Part shown: positions 45,059-56,330 of the stretch, in pieces
Layout: every line of letters begins with the position of its first letter
Numbering within the stretch: the first letter of the stretch is position 1
Source of the DNA: Lunularia cruciata
Taxonomy: Eukaryota > Streptophyta > Marchantiopsida > Lunulariales > Lunulariaceae
Length of the DNA: 64,000 nt
Direction of reading: 5' to 3'
Assembly (NCBI GenBank): GCA_948567375.1
Contig: OX419758.1
Coordinates: forward strand, 377,001-441,000
Made by a program: the position numbers and the translations under genes
Notes under the pieces: generated by a model
Databases searched by the model: none
Told to the model about the DNA's origin: nothing
What the model saw: the letters and a program-made list of their open reading frames with translations, nothing else

Positions 45059-45778
45059 TAGTGGTACAATGGACCCAAGCTTAGCACTTGTACGTGTAGG
45101 CTTGCGATGTATGTTATGTGGCTCTTTTGGTGGAGCTGCCACTCTGTTAGTGTGTAATAGCTATTTGAGAGGATGGCAGATGGCATGTATGACTCCTCTC
45201 TTCATGGTGGTTCCTTAGAGACAATGGTTATGTCCTAGATGTACTTGACCTATAGCTAGTTCATCCTTTATATGGTATAAATTATAAACATACGAATAAT
45301 GATGGGACTCAATAGCACTTGGCCTCCTACTCTTTTGCCCACCATAGGGTATACCATATACTTGGAGTTGATGGCTATTCAGAGTTAGAGGGACCTAATT
45401 GCCAACTAGGGGAGTGATTGTGGCACTTTAGAGTCCACGTATGACTTATGTGTGAGTTGTGCTTCTATAGTGTGTGATGTTGACAATGATGTATGTTGTG
45501 TAGCAATGTATGTATGCATGACAATCATCATGCCATTTGTAGCTTCATACATAGATTGCTTGGACTCTGGAGTAGTAGTGTTGATAATCAGGAGTATTTT
45601 GGTAGTAACTCATAAACTACTTGTTGACGATCAAATTTTGTGTTTGGGGTATTGACTACGTCGTGGGGTCTACCATCACTTAGCATTGTTTGCATTGTTG
45701 AATGTGCCATCAATGGGACCATTAGGGTTTGAGACCAAGGGGTATACTTTTTGAAGTGCAGCTCCTAAGAGCTCAGTT
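45059..45778 (+). mobile_element. Element C, 3' part before interruption: PHD remnant, B1, half of A2
   Basis: A 5'-truncated, more decayed member of the A family. It begins in the linker before the PHD (TMDPSLALVRVGL, 45068). The PHD has lost ligands (CNSY in place of CDSC, about 45150). Then come repeat B1 (45419-45523) and the first half of A2 (about 45526-45778). The rest of A2 and B2 continue at 56331 after element B. Confidence 0.8.
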
Positions 45779-45884
45779 TGTTGTGCGTATATACATTGCT
45801 ACACAACATACATCGCTGTCAACATCATACACTATAGAAGCACAACTCACACATAAGTCATACATAGACTCTAAAGTGCCACAA
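45779..45884 (-). repeat. Terminal repeat part B2 of element B
   Basis: 106 bp, near-identical to B1 (46336-46440). It forms the true 3' end of element B. Confidence 0.88.
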
Positions 45885-46333
45885 TAATCTGATTGCTTAA
45901 CACTTTCAACTCAACTCAACTCAGATCAGTACTTGATCTATCACTCTATAAACTGCCAACAACTGGGCACTGATTACAGTCAAGCCACACCCACTCAAGC
46001 ATAGGGAATCCAGGTGACGCTCGCTGGCCTCTGTCCACCATAGCCAAGAACTCGAAGGCTCAACATCAGAGAAGTGAGCTCTCTGGAGCTCACTTCAAAA
46101 CTATACCCCCTGGACTCGAGCTAGCTCTGAAACCCTAACGGTCCCACTAACGGCACACTTGACGGTGCAAACGGTGCAAAGTGACAGTGGGCCCCACTGT
46201 GAAGTCAGTACCCCAAACACAAAATCTAACCGTCAGAAAGTAGTCCTTGAGAAACTGCTAGAATAACTCTAACTACCATCACTAGAACTCCAATGTCCGA
46301 GCAACTAGATGCGGAACTACAAATGGCGTGACA
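45885..46333 (-). repeat. Terminal repeat part A2 of element B
   Basis: 449 bp from TGTCACGCCATTTGTAG (46333) to AATCTGATTA (45885), matching A1 at 55882-56330. Confidence 0.9.
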
Positions 46334-46335
46334 GC

Positions 46336-46440
46336 TGTCGTGCGTATATACATTGCTACACAACATACATCGCTGTCAACATCATACACTATAGAAGCAC
46401 AACTCACACATAAGTCATACATAGACTCTAAAGTGCCACA
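46336..46440 (-). repeat. Terminal repeat part B1 of element B
   Basis: 105 bp directly after the polypurine tract (46441-46455). It ends CGACA, two bases (GC) before TGTC of A2. The junction GACAGCTGTC (46330-46339) is a perfect 10-bp palindrome. Confidence 0.9.
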
Positions 46441-46455
46441 ATTGCCCCCCTAGCT
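46441..46455 (-). other. Polypurine tract of element B
   Basis: The minus strand reads CAGCTAGGGGGGCAAT just before TGTGGCAC, identical to the tract in element A. Confidence 0.75.
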
Positions 46456-46612
46456 GGCGGTTAGGTCCCTCTAACTCCCAATAGCCATCTACTCTAAGTA
46501 TATGGTATACCCTCTAATGGGCAAAGATCAAGAGGCCGGGTGCTATGGAGCCCCATCGTTAGTCACATGTTTGCAATCTATACCATATAAAGAATGAACT
46601 AGCTTTAGGTCA

Positions 46613-46800
46613 AGTACATCTAGGACATAACCACTGTCCTTGAGGAACGACCATGAGGGGAGGAGTCATACATGCCATATGCCATCCCCTCAAACAGCTA
46701 TCACACACTAACATAGTAGCAGCTCCACCAGAAGAGCCACATAACATACACCTGAAGCCTGCACGTACAAGTGCCAAGCTTGGATCCATAGTACCATCAA
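46613..46800 (-). pseudogene. Element B PHD finger
   Basis: Frame 46942-46610 ends with an intact C4HC3 PHD: CMLC, CDSC, WHMAC, GQWLCPRC. A linker with NCAPCHLLN precedes it. It is continuous with the integrase C-terminal region (VLPSGVLMLEGRDGVVWKDH). One TAG separates it from the main integrase frame (about 46953-46955, where A has CAG). Confidence 0.9.
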
Positions 46801-46955
46801 TGTTTAGAAGGTGACATGGCGCACAATTGCGCACATGATCCTTCCAAACAACACCATCACGTCCTTCTAACATAAGGACTCCAGATGGCAAAACCTCGTG
46901 CACTCTCAAGATAGTATGGCCTGTAGAAACATCAAGTGTCATCGGTGCTGTCTGC

Positions 46956-48000
46956 TATAGATATACATAGTCGCCTAGATGAAATCGACGGATCAAGGGT
47001 TTATAACCTCCTCCTTGAATGGTAGCATAGCGTAAAGTATCTTTATGCTGAGCAATCGCCAAGTTCTCAAAAGCCATCGGCATCACTCTCCAAAAGATCT
47101 CTGCTCGCTGAGAACATGCGCTCATCCATACATCGGGGCCATCCAAGTCCAAAACTACAGTAGCATCTTGACAAATGGCTGCAGGTAAATCTGGATCTCG
47201 TCCATAGAGTAGAAAGTATGGAGAGAAGGATGCTAAGGAGGCTTGCCGACTGAACCGATAGCCCATGGCCAACCAAGGTAACTGGAGATCCCAATCTCCC
47301 AAGTGGCCTCTCTGCAAACCATACTTTTGCAATCCTCTCTTCACCGTCTGAACCACTCTCTCTGCTAAGCCATCTACCTAAGGGTGATCTCGGGATGTCG
47401 TACGATGATCAATCAAAGCCTTGTCACACAAGACCTGAAACTCCCCCAAGAACTCTATACCCTGATCAGTGAAAACCTCAGCTGGTGCACCAAAATGACT
47501 AAGAACTTGATCCAGGAACGAGTAAGCTGTCCCTTCACTAGACTTGTCAGGAAGTGCCACCAACTCAATCCACTTGGAGAAGTGCTCCACCATCACCAAA
47601 ACGTATCGATGATGTCTCATAGTCAACGGTAAAGGTCCGGCAAAGTCCAAACTCCAACGGTAACCCAATCCCATGATAGGTAATGGATGTAACTGTGGCG
47701 TAGGAGCATTGAATGATGCTCTAACTCGGTCACAAACCATACATCTGGCAACAAACTGCTGTACCTCGGTCTGCATACCGTGCCACCAATAATGACTCTG
47801 GAGTAAGCTATATGTACGCTTTACTCCAAAATGTCCTAGCTCCTCATGAGCATGACGGACCAACTGTGGTCTCTGTGATGGAAGTGGTACTACTCGCACT
47901 CTACCATCCTCCCATACACGCAAAAGGTGTTTACCCTCCAATCTGAACCGTCTGGCTCGCTGAAGAACACGGTCTCTCTCCTTGGCCCTAACTATGCCAC
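46956..48000 (-). pseudogene. Element B DDE integrase
   Basis: Frame 48166-47378 contains HAHEELGHFGVKRTY and CMVCDRVRA (zinc finger), SLDFAGPLPL (first Asp) and VFTDQGIEF (second Asp). Frame 47356-46955 starts in VVQTVKRGLQKYG, just after the Glu of LAER. Only a TAG near 47380 separates the two, so this copy is close to intact. It continues through GYRFSRQASLASFSPYFLLYG to the PHD. Confidence 0.9.
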
Positions 48001-48219
48001 CCACAACACCAGTGCGAAGATAGTCCATCACTAAGACATCATCATGAATGTCTCGCTGAACTGTACCAATATCTTCACTCTTTGGATTTGTGACCTCAAT
48101 AACTCCTCCTGTATGCATTGAGAGAGATACCACCAATGCCTCTACAAAAAGGCCGATGCATGCCAACCTGGCACCATCTCCTCATCTATCTCACCATGCC
48201 AACGTGCTCTGGTCTGATC

Positions 48220-48640
48220 CTGCTGGCTGGGATATGGGTTCCTACTCAACCCATCTGCATCACGGTTCACCACTCCAGGTCTGTGAACAACTGTGAAATC
48301 ATACTCCTGTAAAATCAGAGCCCATCGTGCAAGCTTCCCTGAAAGCTTGTCGGATTCCATCAACCACTTCAGCGCCTGATGATCAGTGATGAGAGTGAAG
48401 GGGTTACCAAATAGGTAACATCGGAAATGTGCTACTGCCCAAACTGCTGCCAAGCACTCTCCCTCATATGAACTATACTTTGCCTCCGCTGAATTGTTGG
48501 AGCAACTAGCATAGGCCACCACAAACTCCTTATCCTCACCATCATGTTGGGTGAGCACCGCTCCAAGCCCCAACATACTCCAATCAGTGTGAACCTGAAA
48601 TGGTCATCCCCTGATCGGTCTCCTCAAAATAGGAGTAGAT
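48220..48640 (-). pseudogene. Element B RNase H
   Basis: Frame 48576-48142 carries GECLAAVWA, LITDHQALKWL and VNRDADGLSR. The first acidic motif (HTDWS) lies just upstream at about 48590 after a stop at about 48607 (TGA where A has CGA). Confidence 0.88.
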
Positions 48641-48779
48641 GTCAACCTCTCCTTGAGCTCTACAAAAGCTCTCTCCTGCTCATCTCCCCAACACCACTCC
48701 TGTGTAAGCTTGGTCAGCTTCGTCAAGGCCTTGGCAATGGCACTAAATCCTCTAACATAACGGTGATAGAAGTTTGCCA

Positions 48780-49640
48780 ACCCGAGGAATGCTCACACTT
48801 TGCTCACATCCATAGGCCGAGGAATACGTGCAATAGCCTCCACCTTGGTCTGCTGAACACCAAGTCCTCTGGGGTAGATAGTGTGACCCAAATACTCAAC
48901 CTGCTCGTGGAAGAACCTACACTTCCCAGGATGTAGTTTGAGTCCATGAGATCTCAACCTCTCAAACACCTCCAGCAACTGTCTCTCATGCTCCTCCACA
49001 ATAGTGCTATACACCAAAATGTCTTCAATATAGCACCGAGCAAAATCCAATCCAGCTAGGATCCTATCCATGACCCTTTGGAACTCAGCATGAGCGTTCC
49101 TTAACCCAAACGGTAAGAACCTCCATTGATATAACACATCCTTGCCATGAGGATCAATAGCCCAAAATGTTGTCTTGGACTTATCCTCCTCTCTGATTGG
49201 CAACTGATGATATCCCGCTCGAAGATCCAAAGTATTGAAGACCTTTGCATGCCCAATCGCTTCAAAAAATCTCCTCCGGTGTAGGCATGGCATACCGATC
49301 AGCCCTTGTCTGTTGGTTGATAGGACGGTAATCTCCACACATCCGCCTATCTGTATAGTTGCTATGCATATCCTTCTTGGTTGGCATCACTGTCGCTGAT
49401 GCATACTCTCCATGTGAAATCTCCACCAAACCAGCCTCAAAAAGGTCACTACTCCGGCTCTGAATCAATGTCCTCTCCATATCACTATATCGATAAGGAC
49501 GTTGGAAAATAGATGTGTCGCTAGTCAGCTCAATCCGTATACTAGGTCCCTTCAGAGCACCCAAATCCTTCATACTGAAGGCAAAACAACTCGTGTGACT
49601 CCTCAAGAACCTCCAAACCCTCCGTCTTTCCTCTCCAGTA
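48780..49640 (-). pseudogene. Element B reverse transcriptase
   Basis: Frames 49606-49262 and 49338-48793 overlap and together carry MCGDYRPINQQTRAD, FNTLDLRAGYHQLP, FLPFGLRNAHAEFQRVMD and the catalytic CYIEDILVYS at about 49040-49011. The first Asp of YxDD is Glu here, while A has the second Asp changed, so the ancestor was probably YIDD. A frameshift near 49265 (a run of A) separates the two parts. Confidence 0.9.
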
Positions 49641-50019
49641 AGCTTGGGTCCAAGATCTGGCTCCCAAGTATCCTCTGTAACTATAGTAGGAGTGGAAGAC
49701 GTACTGACTGGCTGCTACACTGGGCCCTTGGGAGCAATAGTGTCATGCTCCCGACCACTAGAGGTCCCAACCTCTGTGTGAAAAACTCCCTCTACTCTGG
49801 TTGCAAGCTCCACACGTCCTCTAGCTGCATCCCATGTGGACCAAGGGTGTAATCCAAGTAGCCCACACTCACCTGGATGGACTCCAAGTAGACCACTCTC
49901 CCTAGTAGCTACTGGATGTGTCCCAAGAATACCATGTCCACTTGGTCCATCACCCCTAGCATGTGCCTGAATCGTCTCGACAGGCACAGGGCTCACAAGT
50001 GTCTGAGTGGTGATGCCTA
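49641..50019 (-). other. Spacer between methyltransferase and RT, element B
   Basis: Matches 26216-26559 of A, with the repeated LLGVHP/LLGLHP phrase (about 49890-49840). No domain is recognised. Confidence 0.45.
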
Positions 50020-51010
50020 TCAAGCGCATCCTACGCTGCTCTGCCAAACCAAGGCTCACAATCCAGGTCAAACAATTCAGGTCCATAGCTTGACCTAACA
50101 CCTGATGCCTGGATACCTTTGACACTACTGGAACAACAGTAATACCGGTGCGAAAACCCATCGCCCACTCTCTCTCATCAGCGTTGGGCTCCACCAACTG
50201 CTGTAATTGTGAGTCCCAAACAAGTCCAGGTCCTCCCTCTCAAAAAGCATGAGAGCCTGGGAAACTCATGAGGGTGGGAAATGCAGCTCTAGGCTATCCA
50301 ACTAGGTTCACCATTGCCATAGGTGACCTATCAGCCACTACCACTGTCTGAGACTGACGCCCAACATCCAAGATATCATCAACAAGGATGTGGTCAAGTC
50401 ACTGCATCCCATCATAACTACATTGTAGAACCTCTATGGGTAAAAGGTTCGTCCACCAAAGACAAAGACGATGAGCCCGTGATCCCACTCTGGCTGCATC
50501 TAACAATACAGTAGGTCCCATCCAAGAATGGACCTGATGTGTACTCGCCACCACTCTAGTGCGAGAATCACCCATCAAAGGAAAGTTCTCCAAAAGGTAA
50601 GCTGGAGAAACAGATTGATGAACCTGGAGATGTCGGAGTATCCGTAACATCTCCCAAAACACACCAGAACGAGGATCCTGAAGACCCAAACCGTGGCCCG
50701 CACGTGTATGTCCCTGACATGGCCATCCAAAAATCACCAAGTGAATATGCCAGTGTCTCTCTAGGTCATGCACTCCTAGTAAGGAAATGTCTCATGGCAG
50801 GGCCTTCTGGTAACCTCAAACTGCTGACATCGATAGTAACTCCGGATACCAATAGGCCAAGTGTACCACATGATGTAGAGAGACTCGCCTAGCAATCTCA
50901 TCTCTCTCTACATACAAGTACCTCTGTACTCGAATACCCGCCTATAACACCGCAGCTAGTCCGGTGTTGATCCCACCAAACAACTCCAATAGGCATATCC
51001 CCTCTATTGG
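50020..51010 (-). pseudogene. Element B cytosine-5 DNA methyltransferase, DNMT3-like
   Basis: On the minus strand, motif I LLELFGGINTGLAAVL lies at about 50993-50945. Motif IV GWPCQGHTRAG has its Pro-Cys-Gln codons at 50722-50714. Motif VI LENFPLMGDS is near 50595-50565. Motif VIII SRAHRLCLWWTNLLP is near 50485-50440. Motif IX EREWAMGF is near 50180-50155. Motif X RHQVLGQAMDLNCLTWI is near 50110-50060. The 2-bp loss of copy A is absent here, so motif IX is in frame. Stops at about 50942, 50810, 50798, 50398, 50294 and 50242 break it, several being TAG against CAG in A. The close similarity to DNMT3 (IQV-R around motif II, ENV/F-x-MG, MGF, LG-x-x-W-like) suggests a de novo methyltransferase origin. 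Confidence 0.9.
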
Positions 51011-51536
51011 ATACTGCCAAGCAATGAGTGTGGTATCCAGAGGTGTCAAAGCAATCGCCTCTGGAGGCTCATCCTCACACTCATCTCCTAATGATAGGAA
51101 GGCTCCACTCCAAGCCTGCTGCACCAACTGATCTGCATGCTACTACAATGCCTCCTCTGAACTCCACAATGGAACATCCAAGGTGGATGGAACAATCCCA
51201 CTCGTACTCCAAAGCCGAGTGATCTCCTCTGGTACTGGAGTATCCTCTACATGGGTGTTCTCCTCCAACAAGTCACCAGGCCAAGTAACTGCACCGTTGA
51301 AAGCTAAAACTGATGCTGCCATGGTCCCAGACTGTAGTGAGCCAAGACTGCCACTACTAAAGCGTACTGGTAGGCGACATACCCGTCCCTCACCAAACTG
51401 CCAACCAGGTCTATAAGAGGCTGTCTCCTCTCAATAGTCAATGCTGAAACCCATAGGGTATAACACTACTCCCCCAACTAGCACATCATATGACTCGGCT
51501 ATCGTTGTAATAGCTTGAGCTCTCACCACCGAGCTA
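51011..51536 (-). pseudogene. Linker between protease and methyltransferase, element B
   Basis: Matches 24721-25237 of A, including the YPMGFSIDY segment (about 51455, followed by TGA where A has TGG) and the acidic GDECEDEPPEAIAL stretch just before motif I. It has no recognised domain. Confidence 0.5.
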
Positions 51537-52087
51537 TTAGTCGGATGACCAGGCTGAACCTGGACAACAAGCTCTCCATGTGTGATGTACTATGTCGAAC
51601 CACCACCAAGAGATGTCTGGATCTGAAATGGACACCTCTCCACATCGGTCTTCCGTAACTCCAGACCAACAATTGCAGCTTTCACCAACATAAGGGGCTA
51701 CGCACCAGAGTCTAACAAGACTCTCTATGGTGTATAGACCTTCCCTGAAGGTCCTACCAAACAAAAAATCCCCCTCTAGTTATCCAATAGGACAACACCA
51801 GGTGTAAACCGCACTCTCTCAAAGGCCGGTCTAGTTGGCAACTCCTCCAGTCTAGCCGCTGCCGCTTGCCATAAACCACTGGTCGCTGAACGGATCCCAT
51901 GCTCCTCAACCAAGTCAGCTCCACTACCAACCATCTCTGCTGTAGTAGTAGGAACTGCACCATCCCTACTCTCACACAACATGGCAACCAACCGGAATAC
52001 TGGGGCTGGGTCAACTCCCAATGTAAACATGTCACTGGCTGAAAACAAAGGATGCCGCATAATCAGCTGAGCCGCCCCCAACATCAT
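51537..52087 (-). pseudogene. Element B protease region
   Basis: The active-site region RVLLDSGA lies at about 51722-51700, with the canonical Asp-Ser-Gly; a TAG follows at about 51697. Upstream, frame 52087-51776 covers the gag-protease linker (MMLGAAQLIMRHPLFSA). The frame is otherwise shared with A. Confidence 0.7.
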
Positions 52088-52089
52088 GC

Positions 52090-53600
52090 TAGACTCAGTC
52101 TGTGTAGTAGCAGGTGGCTAACTAGCAGGTAGTCCATCATGTACTCCATCACCACCTACCACACCTACACTGGGACGTCTAGGCACCATGGATGTCGTCT
52201 GTAATGCCTCAAATAGTGTGAAAGACTGGGGAAGTCTGATCTGTCGCCCAACCTCTCCTCTCTGTGGGTCCAACTCCATTGATGCTCCTCTAGGCTCTAG
52301 AACACGTACTGCACTCCTAGTCACTGCTGCAGATGCATCCACCTGTGCTGCTCCGCACATGAAGTCCAAAGCATCTCTATCACCAGCATATGAGGTGGAA
52401 GCCTCAGCACCCGAATCTGATCTCCTCTAAGCAATAGCCATACTAGCCAATCTTTGCTCCAACTGCTCAATCCGAGTAGCCATAGTTGTGTCAGAAGTAA
52501 GGGCAGGTAATGCACCCCTATTAGGTGTAGATCCTCTACCACCGCGTCCTCCATGAATTGGAGCACCTCTACTACCTGCCATAGCAGCCCTACCACTCCG
52601 TAACTCTGGGTGTAGGTCAAAACACCGATCACTAGTGTGACCAAATCTGTGGCAATGCTCACACTGCCTCTGTGCTGGCTGTGATGCACCAAAGGTATCA
52701 GGTCCGCTGCGTTGAGTACACTCTCTCCTATGGTGAGGTCCACCACAAGTCCAACAAGCAACACCACCACTCACTGGCTGCTGTTGACCCAAAAATGAGA
52801 GTAAGGGTCTAACTCCACTAGGCCCTCCACTCGCTCTATAGGATCTGGGCTGTCCACCCTGTCCTTGAAAACCAACTGGGCGTGGTGCACTCTGCTGCAC
52901 TCTAGAAGAAGTCACAGCCGTGGATGAGGTCTCCCTACCAAATCTAGATGTCACCACTCTTTCCTCCACCATGTTGAGCTCAATACACTCAGCCAAACCA
53001 AAGACTACTGCCAAAGTAGGCGAAGTAGCCTGCAACAACGTAGCATCACGAACTCTACGTCGCAACTCCTTATCCAATATCCCATACCAAAATTGGACTG
53101 CTTGGGCCTCAGTAATTCCCTGAGTGAAACTGATCAGCCGCCTCATGCGAGTGTATGCCTCGCGTAGGCTCTCTCCAGCCTTCCGCTGGAACTCCTGCAA
53201 GCTCCTCAGCTTGTCAGTCCGCACTCCTTGGTAGTTCTGCCTCAAACATAGGAAGAACTCCACCATGGGGTTAAACCCCGGTACCACACCACCTCCTGCA
53301 GCGGTGCCTCCACTCATAGTAGCACTATCTCTAGCTAGTGCACCTCCACTAGCTCCACCCACACTACTCAAGCTAGAACTCGTAGGTACAGCCAATCTAC
53401 TCCTGGCCACCGAGCCTGAAGTGATGGAGACATAGTGTGGAGACCAATATTATCTCCATAACTCAATCTCCTCCAAATGAGCTCTCCTGAACTCATGGTA
53501 GTCATCCATCGGCGGACCCTCCAAGTGCTAAAACAACCCCTTCCATGCCATGAAGGGTATGAACAAAGTCAGGTTCCGCATTCGCTACAGATCACACTAA
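52090..53600 (-). pseudogene. Element B gag with two zinc knuckles
   Basis: Frame 53410-52427 is the longest open gag piece in the window (327 codons). It has FNPMVEFFLCLRQNYQG, FQRKAGESLREAYTRM, the knuckles CWTCGGPHHRREC and CEHCHRFGHTSDRC, a Gly/Arg-rich stretch and the coiled coil RIEQLEQRLASMAIA. A TAG at about 52426 (CAG in A) is followed by 52369-52118. The 5' part of gag is duplicated (see the tandem duplication). Confidence 0.88.
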
Positions 53601-54146
53601 CTGTCGAACTCCTGGATGAAGTCATCCAACTCAATGGTACCCATTGTACTAGAGTAACGCCTAGGGCCTTTGGAGGCCCCATAAATCTCGTCCATGTCCC
53701 ACAACAATGGTAATGGTACGGACACACCAAGTGCACTCTCAACTAAATCAACTTCTGTGTCGAACTCCAACTCAGAGTCAATCTCCTCCCTCACTGGGAC
53801 CTGAGATACAGGCTGATACCAAGCACCACTCCGAGTAAACCCACTGCGTACTATAGGGCTAACTCCTTTGGAATCTCCAAAGAACTCCGTCATGACCAAG
53901 TAACCACACCAACAAACCCAAACCACCAATTGCAACCGCAAGTGCCCCACCAAGTGCCAACACCACCACTTGCCAACACCACCCACTAATGTAACTCTAA
54001 CCGAGATAACTACACTAGGGGAAGGGCAACCTGTAACCTGCCATCATACCATGCACTCTCACGGTCTGCAGGTCATCACTTCCTGCCTCACCGGAGAGAA
54101 ACAAAGGTAGTCTGACTGGTCATCACTCCAACCTCACCACCAAGAG
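53530..54146 (-). repeat. Tandem duplication in element B, downstream copy
   Basis: About 617 bp covering the start of gag and the end of the leader; matches 54172-54795 with scattered differences, and 22080-22700 of element A. It contains the gag start region (MTEFFGDSKG at about 53893). Confidence 0.85.
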
Positions 54147-54171
54147 TTTAGGGTTTAGGGTTTAGGGTTTA
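54147..54171 (+). repeat. Interstitial plant telomere-type repeat
   Basis: Three exact TTTAGGG units followed by TTTA, located exactly at the junction between the two copies of the tandem duplication. Nothing similar is present at the corresponding place in element A. Confidence 0.9.
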
Positions 54172-54795
54172 AGAAACAACCCCTTCCATGCCCTGAAGGG
54201 TTTGAACAAAGTCGGGTTCCGCATCTGCTGCAGATCACACCAACTATTGAACTCCTGGATGAAGTCATCCAACTCAATGGTACCCACTGTACTAGAGTAA
54301 CGCCTAGGGCCTTTGGAGGCCCCATAAATCTTGTCCATGTCCCACAACAATGGTGCGGACACACCAAGTGCACTCTCAACTGAATCAGCTCTTGTGTCGA
54401 ACTCCAACTCAGAGTCAATCTCCTCCCTCACTAGGACATGAGATACAGGCTGATACCGAGCACCACTCCAAGTAAATCCACTGCGTACTGCAGGGCTAAC
54501 TCCTTTGGAATCTCCAAAGAACTCCATCGTGACCAAGTAACTGCAACAGCAAACCCGAACCACCAATTGCAACCGCAAGTGCCTCACCAAGTGCCAACAC
54601 CACCACGTGCCAACACCAACTAGACACCACCCACTAATGTAACTCTAACCGAGATAACTACACTAGGGGAAGGGCAACCTGTAACCTGCCATCATAACAC
54701 GCACTCTCACGGTCTGCAGGTCATCACTTCTTGCCTCACCGGAGAGAAACAAAGGTAGTATGACTGGTCATCACTCTAGCCTCACCACCGAGAGC
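54172..54795 (-). repeat. Tandem duplication in element B, upstream copy with gag start
   Basis: Frame 54590-54162 reads from the leader through MEFFGDSKGVSP (ATG at about 54533) and CDLQQMRNPTLF, then into the telomeric repeat. The codon that is TAG in A (about 22640) and in the downstream copy (about 53590) is CAG here. Confidence 0.85.
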
Positions 54796-55881
54796 ACACC
54801 AGAGCACCAACACTCAAAAGTCAAGGCACCTCACACAAACATGGTGCACAAACAGGAAGCAGAGAATGGAGGGGATCCAATCACAAGAAATCTAAACGAA
54901 AACCCTCCATCTCATAACACAACACGGGACTGACTCTGCCACTATTTGGCATTTGACATAAGAGTAGTTCGTATCTAAGTCCTAAGCTACCAAGATCACC
55001 AAGAATGGGATCAAACTGCCTCTCCTAGCCAAAGCTACATGTGTATAGATAACAATGGCGCAGTCACTAGGACAACAAGTGAGGGTGGACCAGTTGGCTA
55101 GGGCACCAATCTAGGAATAAGAGATCTAGGGGTCAAACCCTGTTGCACACAATCTAGCAAGAAAGGCAGATTTTGCCAACCAATGACCAAGATCTACTCT
55201 AAACTAGCTAGTCTCATGCTAGCAAGCTGGCTTGATGGCCCTTCGGGCCCTTCTAGGCCTTTGTAGCCTCTCATAGCCCACAACCCTATGCCTCAAAGCC
55301 TCTAAATTCAGCCAAATGAGGCCTTTCTTGTTGCCACTTCAAACCTCCTCCAAAATTGGCAAAACTTCTCCAAATCTACGAAAGTCCTCCAAACTAGCAA
55401 AACTCCTCCAAACTAGTGAAACTCCTCCAAATCTGGCCAAATAGCAAAAACTCCTCCAATTCTGGCCAAAATCTGACATAAACCCTAAAGATGGATGTCC
55501 GCCAAATCCCTCGCTAACTTTCCACTTGAGCCAAATTGACAAAACGGGTTTTTCCAAATCACAATTTCATGAGAAGAGCTTCCCAACTCCACCTTCAATT
55601 TGATTTTCTAGAGCCCAACTCGCAGCAGATTGGTCCTGCCTTCACCTCCTGAGCTCAAAATCACAACACTGCTCGAAAATTGCTCCTTCTTTGCTCAAAA
55701 TTTGGCCAGCACTTCCGCACACCGTCCGCCTAACTACCAAATTTGCATCACTTGAACGAGCTTCTACACACTAGGGAAACACAAAACTTGAATCGAGCTA
55801 CCACGATCCACCGAGCTTGGAGATACCACCAACACTCAACGTTCCTGCACCCGATTTCCCCCTGACTTCACTTCTCTGATG
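54796..55881 (-). other. Leader of element B
   Basis: Matches 21002-22080 of A. No gene. It includes the tRNA-like block on the plus strand (55081-55140) and TTGGAGGAGTTTT-type degenerate repeats (about 55340-55470). Confidence 0.7.
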
Positions 55882-56330
55882 TAATCAGATTGCTTAACAC
55901 TTACAACTCAACTCAACTCAGATCAGTACTTGATCTATCACTCTATAAACTGCCAACAACTGGGCACTGATTACAATCAAGCCACACCCACTCAAGCATA
56001 GAGAATCCAGGTGACGCTCGCCGGCCTCTGTCCACCATAGCCAGGAACTCGAAGGCTCAACATCAGAGAAGTGAGCTCTCTGGAGCTCACTTCGAAACTA
56101 TACCCCTTGGACTCGAGCTAGCTCTGAAACCCTAACGGTCCCACTGACGGCACACTTGACGGTGCAAATGGTGCAAAGTGACGGTGGGCCCCACCGTGAA
56201 GTCAATACCCCGAACACAAAATCTAACCGTCGGAAAGTAGTCCTTGAGAAACTACTAGAATAACTCTAACTACCATCACTGGAACTCCAGTGTCTGAGCA
56301 ACTAGATGCGGAACTACAAATGGTGTGACA
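55882..56330 (-). repeat. Terminal repeat part A1 of element B
   Basis: From TGTCACACCATTTGTAG (56330) to AATCTGATTA (55882). It is followed by CATCAGAGAAGTG as in A; the B part is absent at this end. Confidence 0.9.

Larger units (their letters stand above)
45779..56330 (-). mobile_element. Element B: second full copy of the methyltransferase-encoding Ty3 element
   Basis: The 10,552-bp element lies inside the A2 repeat of element C. Flanks are AGTT (45775-45778) and ACTT (56331-56334), a 4-bp duplication with one change. Ends are TGTC (56330) and GACA-type (TGTTGTGCG on the plus strand at 45779). Gene order and terminal-repeat layout equal element A. The extra about 650 bp relative to A is explained by a tandem duplication with a telomeric repeat at 53530-54795. 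It has fewer stops than A, so it is the better reference copy. Confidence 0.92.
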
